Shown piece by piece: positions 24,555 to 33,069 of a DNA stretch of 41,474 nt; the first letter of the stretch is position 1, and each line of letters begins with the position of its first letter. The stretch spans positions 1 to 41,474 of the forward strand of contig CBFHXB010000020.1 in NCBI GenBank assembly GCA_965659685.1. Reading direction: 5' to 3'. Source of the stretch: MGIIa-L3 sp11892u (GTDB lineage: Archaea > Thermoplasmatota > Poseidoniia > Poseidoniales > Poseidoniaceae). Under the pieces are notes generated by a model. It was not told the origin of the DNA, searched no databases, and worked only from the letters and a program-made list of their open reading frames with translations. Both the position numbers and the translations under genes were made by a program.

Positions 24555-24854
24555 TCAGCGCTCAGGAACCACGTCGTGTCCGATCTCTCCGTACACGCGA
24601 CGGCCGGCCGCATGGTCTTGCCACCAGGTCAATTTGTCCGCAAGATAGCGGGGGATGAAGAAACCGATTTTTCGCGGGGTAAGGCCATGGTTTCGCATGG
24701 CCCGATCGTTGGCCAATTCTGCCACGATGGATTGCGCAGAACAGCCGGGATTGGCGAGGACAAATCGCAGCACCTCATGCTTCAGTCGTTCGAGGCGTGC
24801 ACGCTTTTGACTCCCAGTTCCAACCCTTCGAGGCATCGAAAAGGAAACCGACAT
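24555..24854 (-). CDS. Small basic helix-turn-helix-like protein
   Basis: 99 residues from ATG 24854; ATG 24836 is possible. It is basic, with a predicted helical core RLKHEVLRFVLANPGCSAQSI followed by VAELANDRAM and the segment GLTPRKIGFFIPR, which reads like helix-turn-helix with a GLTPRKIG recognition helix. The C-terminus is Trp-rich (LTWWQDHAAG). This looks like a small DNA-binding or nucleoid-type factor, but I recognise no named family. The gap to the upstream 117-residue gene is 32 bases and to the HAD gene 39 bases, so the three probably form one transcript. Confidence 0.72.
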   Translation of the reverse strand: MSVSFSMPRRVGTGSQKRARLERLKHEVLRFVLANPGCSAQSIVAELANDRAMRNHGLTPRKIGFFIPRYLADKLTWWQDHAAGRRVYGEIGHDVVPER

Positions 24855-24886
24855 CTACGGCTATAACGGTCCTGTGGGACCTCCCC

Positions 24887-25240
24887 TCACGCGATGTGCA
24901 CAGGAAGCGTGGTCTTCCAGTTGGCGTTGGCGAGTTTCTTCGCCTTGCCGTCCGCAACGATGGGGTGGATGATGTTGAGGCGACCGTGCATGCCGGTCAC
25001 GCTGAACTTGACGCGAAGGGTCACGGCGCGGTCGGCCATCATCGCGTTGATCTGCTCTTGATCGAGGGGGATCTCCGCCATGGTGCTGCCGTCGGTTTGG
25101 CTGCGCACGATGAGGGTGGTGTGCTCAAAGTGGAGCGAAGGACGGAAATCGTAGTCGCCTGGGTGCTCCATCTGTACCGCGAGGTCCACGGAAAGACCGT
25201 CGCGGATGCCGACACGGCTGACCTCAACTTCACCGACCAT
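24887..25240 (-). CDS. Hypothetical protein
   Basis: 117 residues from ATG 25240. It reads as mostly beta strands (GEVEVSRVGIRDGLSVDLAVQ; PSLHFEHTTLIVRS; RAVTLRVKFSVTGMHGRL) without signal peptide or membrane segment, so a small cytosolic beta domain is likely. No family is recognised and no catalytic residues stand out. It heads the leftward run with the helix-turn-helix protein and the HAD phosphatase. GGCTATGAAG on the minus strand, about 30 bases upstream, could be its TATA element. Confidence 0.7.
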   Translation of the reverse strand: MVGEVEVSRVGIRDGLSVDLAVQMEHPGDYDFRPSLHFEHTTLIVRSQTDGSTMAEIPLDQEQINAMMADRAVTLRVKFSVTGMHGRLNIIHPIVADGKAKKLANANWKTTLPVHIA

Positions 25241-25301
25241 GGGACTCGTTCCATGCCAGCGGCCGGGCCTTCATAGCCTTGTCCGCCGCATCAGGTCGGG
25301 C

Positions 25302-26483
25302 TCATTCGTAGGCGATCTCCACCAAGCGAGGAACGAGGACGGTGATTCGGACTTCAAGCGTCCAATCGTTGCCGGGATCGGGGTCGGGGGCACCGGGAAT
25401 CAGCCCGTCGGGGTCAGATTGGTCGGCGATCACGGCCCACGTCCAATTCCCTTGGCCAAATCGAGCGCCGGGTTGGTTCATGACACGTGCGAGAACCTCC
25501 TCCGCTGAATTGCCTTCGTAGATGGCGTCCTCCGGAGTTGGGTTCAGTCCATCGTCTTCCATTTCGGCAGATGCAGGCGTGTTCTGAGTGATGTTTCCCG
25601 GCGTGGTTTGGGCCCGTTTGATGTAGCCGTCCGCGGGCACCTCAACCACGAGGGTGAAATTGTCCGACGGCACCAGGACGTCCTGTTCGAGTTCCAACAA
25701 GGCCTCGTAGGCCATGATTCGCACACCTTCTCCAGGAAGGTGGTTTGCTTCCCATCGGTCGCCTTGGTCGAGGTAGCCGTCCCACGACACGGATACGGTC
25801 TCCTCAACCCAACTGAGGGCAAAGCGGCGTGCGGTGACGTTCAATTCGAACTCCTCGGTGACGATGCCCCCGTCGGTGTCCTCGACGGTCAGACGCCCGC
25901 GAATCAGGCCGCTGGTCTCGGTCGGGATGAGCACCTCGGGCGTGATGGCGTCGGCGTCGTCTTCGGGCTGGCCGTTGCCGTCGCTGTCCACCGCGAGGTT
26001 GAGGTCCCACACGAAACTCAGCGGTGCACCCTCGGGATCGGTAGAGCCGCTGGCATCGAGCAAGGCGGTGTCTCCAGAGCGGATCATGGACGGCACATCG
26101 AGCACAATTTCTGGCGCGCCGTTGACGGTCACCAGCGAGGAGGATTGGTCTTCGCCGCCCTGGTCGTTGACCACTGTGACCGACACGGTGTAGATGCCAA
26201 ACGCGGGGTAGCGGTGGGAGGTGAAGCCGATGACGGTCGTTGCGGTGGTGCCGTCGCCGAAGTCCCAATTCCATTCGGTCAGCACGCCTTCCACGGCTTC
26301 GGATGCGCGAGCGTCAAGCGTGACCATCTCGCCTTCTTGGATCACCGAGGGGTACACCTCGAGGTTGGCCTTCGGGTTCACGGTGAGGTCGAGGGCTTCC
26401 ATGCAGCCCGGCAAAAGCAGGCTTCCCATCATCAGGACGAGCATGGCGAAGGCACGCCGTGTGGACCTCCCGTCCCGCTCCAT
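25302..26483 (-). CDS. PKD-domain lipoprotein
   Basis: 393 residues from ATG 26483. The frame extends to 26627, but that part would precede the signal peptide by 48 residues. A type II signal peptide ends in the lipobox LLLPGC (Cys27), predicting a lipid-anchored surface protein. Two PKD-type Ig-like domains follow, one with WNWDFGDGTTATT and SVTVVNDQGGEDQ, the next with ASGSTDPEGAPLSFVWDL. Then comes a segment with Asp/Gly-rich DSDGNGQPEDDAD, which resembles a calcium-binding loop. The remainder is a beta-rich domain without a recognised name. A cell-surface binding or structural role is likely. It is 49 bases downstream of the acidic protein. Confidence 0.88.
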   Translation of the reverse strand: MERDGRSTRRAFAMLVLMMGSLLLPGCMEALDLTVNPKANLEVYPSVIQEGEMVTLDARASEAVEGVLTEWNWDFGDGTTATTVIGFTSHRYPAFGIYTVSVTVVNDQGGEDQSSSLVTVNGAPEIVLDVPSMIRSGDTALLDASGSTDPEGAPLSFVWDLNLAVDSDGNGQPEDDADAITPEVLIPTETSGLIRGRLTVEDTDGGIVTEEFELNVTARRFALSWVEETVSVSWDGYLDQGDRWEANHLPGEGVRIMAYEALLELEQDVLVPSDNFTLVVEVPADGYIKRAQTTPGNITQNTPASAEMEDDGLNPTPEDAIYEGNSAEEVLARVMNQPGARFGQGNWTWAVIADQSDPDGLIPGAPDPDPGNDWTLEVRITVLVPRLVEIAYE

Positions 26484-26532
26484 GATAGGATACGGATGCC
26501 CATTCCTTCTGAACCGTCCGGTTCGTCCAGCG

Positions 26533-26913
26533 TCATTCCCCGTCGTTCTCAAACTCAATTTCATCGGGCAGGTCACCCACCACGGGCGCATCGGCCAACG
26601 GATCAGCCAACTCGTCCAGGTCCTCATGAACGACCACGTTCAATTCGGAATGATCGATGCTGGGCTCCACTGGGCCATCGTCAAGCAAGGCCGCGACATC
26701 CACGTCCCCCACGTCGTATTCTGGCGTCGGAGTTGGCGCTGCTTCCTCTGGATGGACGATCACCGTTGGGCCGTCCAACAAGGCTCCTGCGGCCTCAACG
26801 GTGTCCTTTCGAGTGGCGGCAAGATGCTTCACGTCAGCTTCGAGAAGGCCTGCGTTTGGGTCCTCTTCCTCTTCTTTATCCTCGGGGGCCGCCTTGCGCT
26901 TCCACCAACCCAT
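26533..26913 (-). CDS. Very acidic hypothetical protein
   Basis: 126 residues from ATG 26913; GTG 26934 would add seven residues. After a short basic/Trp start (MGWWKRKAAP) it is dominated by Asp, Glu, Ala, Pro and Val, with acidic blocks such as EDKEEEEDP and HEDLDELADPLADAP. It has no signal peptide, no membrane segment and little predicted fold, so it may be an intrinsically disordered cytosolic protein. The Trp and basic residues at the very N-terminus could touch the membrane. It is divergent from the exonuclease gene with 77 bases between starts, and tandem with the PKD lipoprotein. No function can be assigned. Confidence 0.7.
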   Translation of the reverse strand: MGWWKRKAAPEDKEEEEDPNAGLLEADVKHLAATRKDTVEAAGALLDGPTVIVHPEEAAPTPTPEYDVGDVDVAALLDDGPVEPSIDHSELNVVVHEDLDELADPLADAPVVGDLPDEIEFENDGE

Positions 26914-26990
26914 GGGCCTCGATTTCGGCACCAAGCAAGGACCCTGCGGTGAGCGGAGAGGTTGAAGGAGGGGGTGCAGAACCGTTGTGC

Positions 26991-27806
26991 ATGGCCGTTG
27001 ACCCGCTTGCAGGTGAGCGGGTCTTGGCCTTCGACACCGAAACGACGGGGATTTCCACCACGCGCTCCCGCATCGTTCAATTCGCCCTCGTTGGAAGCGA
27101 TGCCGACGGGGAGCCTGTCCACATTGAGCATCTCATCGACCCTCGCTGCCCAATCCCCATCGACGCCAGCCGCGTGCATGGGATCTACGACGGGGACGTC
27201 CGCGGTGCACCCCTCTTTCGCGACGTGGCCGACGAACTCTTCGACGCCATCGAAGGCTCGGTCTTGGTCGGGCACAACGTTCGGCGTTTCGACATGGGCA
27301 TGGTCGAGGCGGAATTCATGCGCCTCGGCCGGCTTCCACCTCGCCCCAAGGCCGTGCTTGACACGCTCGAAGCGGCACGGCGGTTGAAGGTCGGTCGGCC
27401 GCACAACCTCGGTTCCTTGTGCCAGCGCCACGGCATCCGGCTTGAGAAGGCGCACACGGCCGGTGCAGATGCGGCGGCTTCCTTGATGCTGTTGTGGCGC
27501 TTCACCGTCGACCACGCACACGCATTTCGACGCTCCATCGAGGAACTGGAGCACTGGCTCATCCACGGAGAGGCGCGGCGCGATGCACAAGCCCTTGGAC
27601 GTGGGTTGCAGGACCTCGCGCCGCTGGACGCAGAGGGACGGATTCGAAAGGACGAGGGGCGGTTTATCCTCGCTTTTGGGCGCCACCGAAGCCGAAGTTT
27701 GCGAGAGGTTGCGGCGGAGGACCCTGGTTACCTGAACTGGTTGCTTTCGCCTGCCTCGGGGCTTGCCCCTGAAGACGTGGACGTGCTCAAGGCCCACTTG
27801 AACTGA
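26991..27806 (+). CDS. DnaQ-like DEDDh 3'-5' exonuclease with ExoX-type C-terminal domain
   Basis: 271 residues from ATG 26991. In-frame TTG 26985 and GTG 26949 are possible; the nearest GGAGG is too far from ATG for a firm choice. The fold and DEDDh active site are complete: FDTETTG (Asp15, Glu17), GHNVRRFD (Asp101), and HTAGAD (His155, Asp160). This is the proofreading/repair exonuclease family. The tail (about 222-270, FILAFGRHRSRSLREVAAEDPGYLNWLL) matches the small domain found at the C-terminus of exonuclease X-type proteins. Its frame is open far upstream, antisense to the PKD gene, which is not part of it. Its stop abuts that of the convergent Fe-S nuclease in TGATCA, and LigA lies 2 kb away. 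Confidence 0.9.
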   Translation: MAVDPLAGERVLAFDTETTGISTTRSRIVQFALVGSDADGEPVHIEHLIDPRCPIPIDASRVHGIYDGDVRGAPLFRDVADELFDAIEGSVLVGHNVRRFDMGMVEAEFMRLGRLPPRPKAVLDTLEAARRLKVGRPHNLGSLCQRHGIRLEKAHTAGADAAASLMLLWRFTVDHAHAFRRSIEELEHWLIHGEARRDAQALGRGLQDLAPLDAEGRIRKDEGRFILAFGRHRSRSLREVAAEDPGYLNWLLSPASGLAPEDVDVLKAHLN

Positions 27807-28943
27807 TCAGACGGCGTGCGGCGTCCAAGGGAGGACGTCGCACCAATCGCCGACGCGCCATTGTTGGCCTTTCGCCAGCGCGCTGCCGATGAACATCGGT
27901 GCTGCAGCGTCCTCGTCCATCAGCGCCTCAAATTTGGACAGCGCACTGCCCACAAAGAGAATGCTGAGTCGCCCACCACCGTCGATCACCTCGCCAGGTC
28001 CGTCGCCGGGGAGAAGGCGTTCGACCTCGACCGTTGAGGACCCGGCGGGTCGCCGGACCACACGCACCACCGCATCGCGGAAGTCGCCGTCGTCCATTCG
28101 GCCCGAATCGTGACGCCATCGCAACCAATGGCCGCACCACGCCTTCCAATCGCAAAATCCACCGCAACTGTCCGGACCGGGCGTCGGTTCAAGCGGTTCC
28201 TCGGTTGGCCGGGTGGCTTCCCACGCGGCATACGCGTCTTCGAGCACGGCCCCATTGGAGGCGCGCCACGTGGAACGGTTGAGCGTGTACCACCCTTCTG
28301 CGCGCACGTTGGGTGCGTCGGGATTGTTGGCGAGGAGGACGTCACGGTAGAACCGAAGTTGGCGGTCAACTTCTGGTTTCAGAGCGCCTTCTGGGGTGCG
28401 ACCGGTCTTCAAGTCGGCCACCACCCAAGCCACGGTTTGACCGTCATCGTCCACTTCGTTCAACAGGAGGTCAACGCGTCCACCAAGGCGGCCGTCTCGA
28501 GAGATGAGTTCACCCTCGACCGCGATCATGCGCTCTTGGACACGGGCCCATAGGGCAGCAGTGATCCGTTGGTGGGGAAGCCCTTCGACGCCAACCCAGC
28601 GAAGCAGGAGGTCAATGCCGCCTTGATGGCCGTCCACCGCATCCTTCCAACGGTCGTCCTTCCACCTTCCGTGGCGTGGGGTGTCGTGGAAGGCGGCCTT
28701 TTCCTCGTTCCAACGGTCACGAAGGAAGCCTTCTCCAACCTCTGGCAGCCACCCCATGCTGGCCTTGGGTCGATCGCTGATGTCCATGTTGAGCAAGTCT
28801 TCGATCGAGGCGTGAATGGCCGTGCCCAACGACGCAGCCATCCCTGCTTTGCGCGGCAAACCTTGGCGGCTCAACCAATACATCCGCGGACAGGTCTCGT
28901 ACCTGTTCCACGAGGACGGCGAGAGCCGGTGTTCGTCCGCCAT
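27807..28943 (-). CDS. Cas4/RecB-like PD-(D/E)XK nuclease with 4-cysteine Fe-S site
   Basis: 378 residues from ATG 28943. It starts with SPSSWNRYETCPRMYWL, the RecB/Cas4-type opening that carries the first cysteine (Cys18). The catalytic set is complete: His44 (GTAIHAS), Asp158 (GRVDLL), Asp177-Leu-Lys179 (ADLKTG) and the Gln195/Tyr199 motif (RQLRFYR). Cys260, Cys264 and Cys270 complete a 4Fe-4S-type cluster as in AddB, Dna2 and Cas4. The C-terminal ~90 residues form an extra beta-rich domain. There is no helicase domain, so it is a stand-alone DNA end-processing nuclease. No CRISPR array or other cas gene is nearby, so repair is the likelier setting. Its neighbour is the convergent exonuclease. 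Confidence 0.9.
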   Translation of the reverse strand: MADEHRLSPSSWNRYETCPRMYWLSRQGLPRKAGMAASLGTAIHASIEDLLNMDISDRPKASMGWLPEVGEGFLRDRWNEEKAAFHDTPRHGRWKDDRWKDAVDGHQGGIDLLLRWVGVEGLPHQRITAALWARVQERMIAVEGELISRDGRLGGRVDLLLNEVDDDGQTVAWVVADLKTGRTPEGALKPEVDRQLRFYRDVLLANNPDAPNVRAEGWYTLNRSTWRASNGAVLEDAYAAWEATRPTEEPLEPTPGPDSCGGFCDWKAWCGHWLRWRHDSGRMDDGDFRDAVVRVVRRPAGSSTVEVERLLPGDGPGEVIDGGGRLSILFVGSALSKFEALMDEDAAAPMFIGSALAKGQQWRVGDWCDVLPWTPHAV

Positions 28944-29025
28944 GATTCTCCTCCGTGCTCAGGCGTCATGAAGCCTCGCCCATGACGCCGGAAGGGTTGA
29001 GGTCCCCGGGCGGGCAGGAAGGGGC

Positions 29026-29838
29026 ATGACCTCCGGTCCAAAGGTGCGCATTCGTGGCGACGTCGAAACTGAAAACGCGTTGGTGATCTCCTGCTTCCCG
29101 ACGGTTGGCATGGTCAGTCCCATCGTTGCCGCGTACCTCATCGAGCACCTTGAATTGGATTACATTGGCGGTATTTTCGACTCCCGTTTGCCCGCCGTGG
29201 CCATCGTCAACGACGGCTGGGCGCTGCCCCCGGTGCGCGCCTACGGGGGAAGCCCAGTGTGTTCCATCGAAGGGTGCGATCAGGTCATTCTGCTGACGAG
29301 TGAACTGATGATCAACGACCTCATCGGCAACGAACTTGTGTGGGCCCTCTTTGACTGGTCGAAGGAGGCCAAAATTGGTCGTGGGTTGACCGTCGACGCC
29401 TTCCCAAAGGCCGGGATGAAAGCGGTTGGAATGGACGGCAACGAACCCACCATCGAGTACGACGACGACGTCGAGAAGGTCGACTTGCTCGGCCTTGCTT
29501 CCAACGACGCCATGCGTGAAGCCGTCCAAGCACTGGGGTTGACGATGGTCAAGCGAGGGGTGCTTCGGGGCATGAACGCCGCCATCCACGGCGAAGCGCA
29601 CCGTCGCGGCATCGACGTGATGGGCATCATGGCCGAAGCGGACCCCCGGTACCCGGACGCTCGTGCTGCCGCTGAAATCATCCGTTGCATCGACCAATTG
29701 CTGCCGATCACGTCCCTTGACATCGAGGAATTGATCGAGGAAGCTGAAGCCATCGAAGAGCAAGTTTCAGCGATGATGAACGCGGCCAAGCAGGATGAGC
29801 AGGGCTCCAGTGGCGCCAACGCGATGCTCTACGGCTGA
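29026..29838 (+). CDS. Second PAC2-family protein
   Basis: 270 residues from ATG 29026, preceded by a purine-rich AGGAAGGGG. It belongs to the same PAC2/proteasome-assembly-chaperone-like family as the 16439 gene. Shared segments are the opening VISCFPTVGMVSPIVAAYLI, LPAVAIVNDG, SNDAMREAVQAL and YPDARAAAEIIRCI. Extended acidic stretches (EYDDDVEKVDLL) and a helical end (EELIEEAEAIEEQVSAMMNA) set it apart. The paralogue pair could form a hetero-oligomer, as some archaeal PAC2 proteins do; this is inference. It overlaps the convergent ligA by ten bases and is divergent from the Fe-S nuclease. Confidence 0.87.
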   Translation: MTSGPKVRIRGDVETENALVISCFPTVGMVSPIVAAYLIEHLELDYIGGIFDSRLPAVAIVNDGWALPPVRAYGGSPVCSIEGCDQVILLTSELMINDLIGNELVWALFDWSKEAKIGRGLTVDAFPKAGMKAVGMDGNEPTIEYDDDVEKVDLLGLASNDAMREAVQALGLTMVKRGVLRGMNAAIHGEAHRRGIDVMGIMAEADPRYPDARAAAEIIRCIDQLLPITSLDIEELIEEAEAIEEQVSAMMNAAKQDEQGSSGANAMLYG

Positions 29839-31997
29839 GGTCCGTTCATCCACCTGTCCAAGGTGTTGGCCGGCGGGGCAGGTTCCGCCTTCGCGCCGAG
29901 TTCACGCTCAAGCCGGGCCTCGTCCCAGATTTCGATGCCCAGGTTTTCTGCCTTGGTCAATTTCGAACCGGCTGACGCCCCCGCCACAAGCACGTCCAGC
30001 GCCTTGGACACGCTCCCAACCACCCGTCCACCGGCGGCTTTGATCGCGTCCTGCGCCTGCTTTCGTGGCATCGTCAGGGTGCCCGTCAGGCAAAATGAGC
30101 GACCTTCCAGTACACCGCCGGTCGGGGGTTTGGCCTCGTCGGTCACGTCGAGGGACTCGAGCAAGGCCTCGACCGTGCTTCGGCGCCGGTTCAACCCGTC
30201 CCGGAATGCTTGCGCCACAACCGTGCCCACGCCTTCCACCAAACACAAGTCACGGATCGCTTCTGAATGAACGTGGGCCTTGCCCTTCTCGTCATCAGAT
30301 GGGCCGAAGGACGCATCGCCTGGTTCGGCCAACGCGCGGTCCACCCACGGCAGGACGTCGTCGGCCGTGCCGAAGTGATGCGCCATCGAGGTGGCCAGTT
30401 CTGGACCGATGCCCGGCAGACCCAACGCATGCAGGAAACGACCGAGCGACATCGAGCGGGAAGATTCCACCTGAGCAAGCACGTTCCCAGCCGAGGTTTC
30501 TCCCATCCGTTCAAGGGAAGTCAATTGTTCGAGGGTGAGCGCATAAAGGTCCTCAAGGCCAGTCACGAGACCTTGCTCAAGCAGTTGGTCGACCAATTTC
30601 TCACCGATACCGTCCATCTCGAGGGCGCGGCACCAATACAACAAGGCGCGTGATGTCCTTGCGTCGCACATCATGTCGTCGCATCGCAAGAAGGCCCCGT
30701 CCAGCCTCAGCACGGCATCGCACGAAGGGCAAGTGCTCGGCGATGGAATAGGAGCAGAGGTCGGAAGATGCCCCGCGAACGGGCGGCCGTCGGCATGGAC
30801 GCGCCCCTTGAGGTCATGCTCGCTGGCGCGCCCAAGGCCCGCTTCGATCTTGGGGATCACGTCGCCGCGGCGAACGATGCGAACTTTGTCGCCCAACCGG
30901 AGGTCGAGGCGCTCCACTTCGCCGACGTTGTGCAGGGTGGTGTTCTCCACCGTTACACCGGCGACCACTTGTGGTGCAATGCGGGCGACGGGCGTCACGG
31001 CTCCCGTACGGCCGGTCTGCCAATCCACGGCAAGCAGGACGGAGACGGCTTCCTCAGGTGGGAATTTCCAAGCCAAGGCCCATCTTGGATGGTGGGCGGT
31101 CATCCCTAAGCGCTCACGGTGTGCTCGAGAGGTGACCTTGTACACGACGCCGTCGATTTCGAAGGGGAAGGTTGGCCGGGCCGTGGTCCATGCTTGAGTG
31201 GACGTGATCAGCGCCTGAGCCACTTCAGCAGGCGTGTCGGCTTCGAGCACCGTCCAATCTGCGGGTCGAATGCCCGCCTTCTCGAGCCAAACCAGCAGCG
31301 CGTCGTCGTCGTCATCGTCAGGGGGTGCAGATGAGTTTGGGTGCTGTTCTTCCGCCGGCAGGAACCGAACGTCATAGGCATGGAAGACCAAATCGCTGGC
31401 GTCGGCTTTGCCCACGTCGTGCTTTTGCCGCAACGCGCCGGCGGCAAGGTTCCTCGGATTGGGCGAGACGTCCCGGTATTTGGCCTCAAAGACGGCGAGC
31501 GGCATGACCACTTCGCCTCGAACGTGCGCATCGACTGGAATGGAGAGGCGGTCGGGGACGTTCGCCACTTTTCGGGCGTTTCGGGTGACGTCCTCGCCAC
31601 GGTCGCCGCTGCCTCGGGTGGCGGCACGCACCAAGCGCCCACAACGGTACTCCAAGGACAGGGCGGAACCGTCCAATTTGGGCTGAGCAAGGATGCGTGT
31701 CGCTCCGCCCGCGGTTTGTTGAACAAAGTGCACCAAATCGTCGTCCGTGGTCCCTTTGTCGAGGCTCCGCATCGGGAAACGGTGGTCGACTTTGACCGAA
31801 CCAGGCTCGACCTCCGCACCGACCCGTTGCAGCTGCGGATGCTCTGGGTCCAAGCGCTTCAGTTCGTCCCAGAGGGCGTCGAAGGCAGCGTCGCTGATCT
31901 CGGGTACCGCCGCGTTGTAGTACAGGTCAGAATGGCGGGCGATTTCCGCCGCCAGGTAGGCGATGCGTGACGTGGTGTCCGCCCCCCTGTCGCCCAT
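29829..31997 (-). CDS. ligA: NAD+-dependent DNA ligase
   Basis: 722 residues from ATG 31997. It seals nicks using NAD+ as adenylate donor, the bacterial mode; most archaea use an unrelated ATP-dependent ligase. All domains are seen in order. Domain Ia has HSDLYYNAAVPEISD (NMN-binding tyrosines at 26-27). The adenylation domain has catalytic Lys107 in PKLDG and EIDGVVYKV. An OB fold follows, then a four-cysteine Zn finger (Cys423, Cys426, Cys439, Cys444), helix-hairpin-helix repeats (about 465-605) and a BRCT domain (about 627-701). Small Asp-rich insertions (DDDDDDA) are present. It is probably an ancient transfer from bacteria. It follows the PPC gene leftward and overlaps the PAC2 end by ten bases. 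Confidence 0.96.
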   Translation of the reverse strand: MGDRGADTTSRIAYLAAEIARHSDLYYNAAVPEISDAAFDALWDELKRLDPEHPQLQRVGAEVEPGSVKVDHRFPMRSLDKGTTDDDLVHFVQQTAGGATRILAQPKLDGSALSLEYRCGRLVRAATRGSGDRGEDVTRNARKVANVPDRLSIPVDAHVRGEVVMPLAVFEAKYRDVSPNPRNLAAGALRQKHDVGKADASDLVFHAYDVRFLPAEEQHPNSSAPPDDDDDDALLVWLEKAGIRPADWTVLEADTPAEVAQALITSTQAWTTARPTFPFEIDGVVYKVTSRAHRERLGMTAHHPRWALAWKFPPEEAVSVLLAVDWQTGRTGAVTPVARIAPQVVAGVTVENTTLHNVGEVERLDLRLGDKVRIVRRGDVIPKIEAGLGRASEHDLKGRVHADGRPFAGHLPTSAPIPSPSTCPSCDAVLRLDGAFLRCDDMMCDARTSRALLYWCRALEMDGIGEKLVDQLLEQGLVTGLEDLYALTLEQLTSLERMGETSAGNVLAQVESSRSMSLGRFLHALGLPGIGPELATSMAHHFGTADDVLPWVDRALAEPGDASFGPSDDEKGKAHVHSEAIRDLCLVEGVGTVVAQAFRDGLNRRRSTVEALLESLDVTDEAKPPTGGVLEGRSFCLTGTLTMPRKQAQDAIKAAGGRVVGSVSKALDVLVAGASAGSKLTKAENLGIEIWDEARLERELGAKAEPAPPANTLDRWMNGPQP

Positions 31998-32035
31998 GCC
32001 ATGAGACCGGGGACGAGGCTCTTTGAGGCCTCGCC

Positions 32036-32473
32036 TCAGACTTCCTTGCCAAGTCGAAGCGCGGTGAACTGGCTGTTCTCAAGCGGGCACCGCATCGCCA
32101 AAGCGGCGTCCATGCGACGAAGATGGAGTTCCGCCGTCACGTGAACGATGGCCTCGAACAAGTGACCTGCTGCAGGCACCAAATCGTCGTCCGAAAGCAC
32201 CGCGTGGAGGTGGGTGAACGGGTGACCGTCTTGATGGCGCGCAAGGTTTCCTTGCAAGGCCACGAGTTCCGCGCCGCCTTCGATGGTCCGACGATGGTAG
32301 ACGTGGTCATCGTCCATGTACCCGTAGACCGAGGCTCGGACACGCCCGATGCCGCTGGTCACGGCCGCCGCGTTCAGGCCGAGGGCATCGGCCACGTCGC
32401 GGAGTGCTGAATGGATTTCTTCACCTGGGTCCAGCCGAAGGAAGATGTCGTTGCCGCTCGTGGTCCATTCCAT
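32036..32473 (-). CDS. PPC-domain (DUF296) protein
   Basis: 145 residues from ATG 32473. It matches the PPC/DUF296 fold: LDPGEEIHSALRDVADALGLNAAAVTSGIG at the start, EGGAELVALQGNL and THLHAVLSDDDLVPAAGHLFEA. The last segment carries the characteristic H-x-H and the final GH motif. In plants this domain accompanies AT-hook DNA-binding proteins. In archaea and bacteria it stands alone as a small trimeric protein and its role is unproved. It is tandem with the membrane gene and ligA. Gaps of 37 and 38 bases suggest one transcript. Confidence 0.88.
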   Translation of the reverse strand: MEWTTSGNDIFLRLDPGEEIHSALRDVADALGLNAAAVTSGIGRVRASVYGYMDDDHVYHRRTIEGGAELVALQGNLARHQDGHPFTHLHAVLSDDDLVPAAGHLFEAIVHVTAELHLRRMDAALAMRCPLENSQFTALRLGKEV

Positions 32474-32510
32474 GGCATGAGGTGAATCACGCGGTCCTTG
32501 AACGGATGCC

Positions 32511-33059
32511 TCATTCCTCTTCGAGCATCAACGACCATGCTTCATCGCCGAGCAACCCGGCTGCGATCCATGCTCGCACGGTGGTCAATTCGTTGACCTC
32601 GGCGGCAACGGGAAGAGGTCCGAAGACGCCCCAACCTCGGCGCAGAAGCATGATGCGTCGACGGGGTTGGCGGTCGGCAAGTTTCAGCCGCTCCCAGGCG
32701 TAGCGTTGCCCGTCTGCAATCAGGTGCGTTCGGGTGACGGCGTACCGTTTTGGGACGAGAAGTCCAACGAGGTGGAGCAGGAGCAGCACATCCCAGACCA
32801 CGGCCCAGACCACCGAGGTGCCCGAGATTCGAATGAAACCCCAAGGAAGCACCAACATTGCCGCCATCGAGAACAAGTTTCCCCAATGGCGAATCGCCTC
32901 CTCCGCGCCGCCGCTGGCCCACGCGTACCCTCCTGGGGCTGGACCAAGCTCAGGCACCAAGCGGGATTGACGCACCAACCATACGGCGTCCCAAACGACG
33001 ATCCCCGCCAACACAAGCACGGCCAAGAGGCCAATCGCATCGGGTTGGGTGAGGATCAT
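32511..33059 (-). CDS. Hypothetical membrane protein with bacterial-PH-like C-terminal domain
   Basis: 182 residues from ATG 33059. The frame extends to 33122, but that would overlap the end of the giant beta-helix gene. Three membrane helices are visible: an N-terminal one (GLLAVLVLAGIVVWDAVWLV), one around MAAMLVLPWGFIRI and one at VWAVVWDVLLLLHLVGLLV. A cytoplasmic domain follows, with VTRTHLIADGQRYAWERLKL, a pattern like small bacterial PH domains that sit on the membrane's inner face. No catalytic residues stand out. It lies ten bases after the giant surface gene and 37 before the PPC gene. Confidence 0.78.
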   Translation of the reverse strand: MILTQPDAIGLLAVLVLAGIVVWDAVWLVRQSRLVPELGPAPGGYAWASGGAEEAIRHWGNLFSMAAMLVLPWGFIRISGTSVVWAVVWDVLLLLHLVGLLVPKRYAVTRTHLIADGQRYAWERLKLADRQPRRRIMLLRRGWGVFGPLPVAAEVNELTTVRAWIAAGLLGDEAWSLMLEEE

Positions 33060-33069
33060 CCGTGCCGCC

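Noticed and set aside
25608..26990. Long plus-strand extension of the exonuclease frame
   Set aside because: It is antisense to the PKD lipoprotein and acidic protein genes. The exonuclease fold starts right after ATG 26991.
27807..28943. Cas4 of a CRISPR-Cas system
   Set aside because: The nuclease is of the Cas4/RecB fold, but there is no repeat array and no other cas gene in the window. A stand-alone repair nuclease is the safer call.
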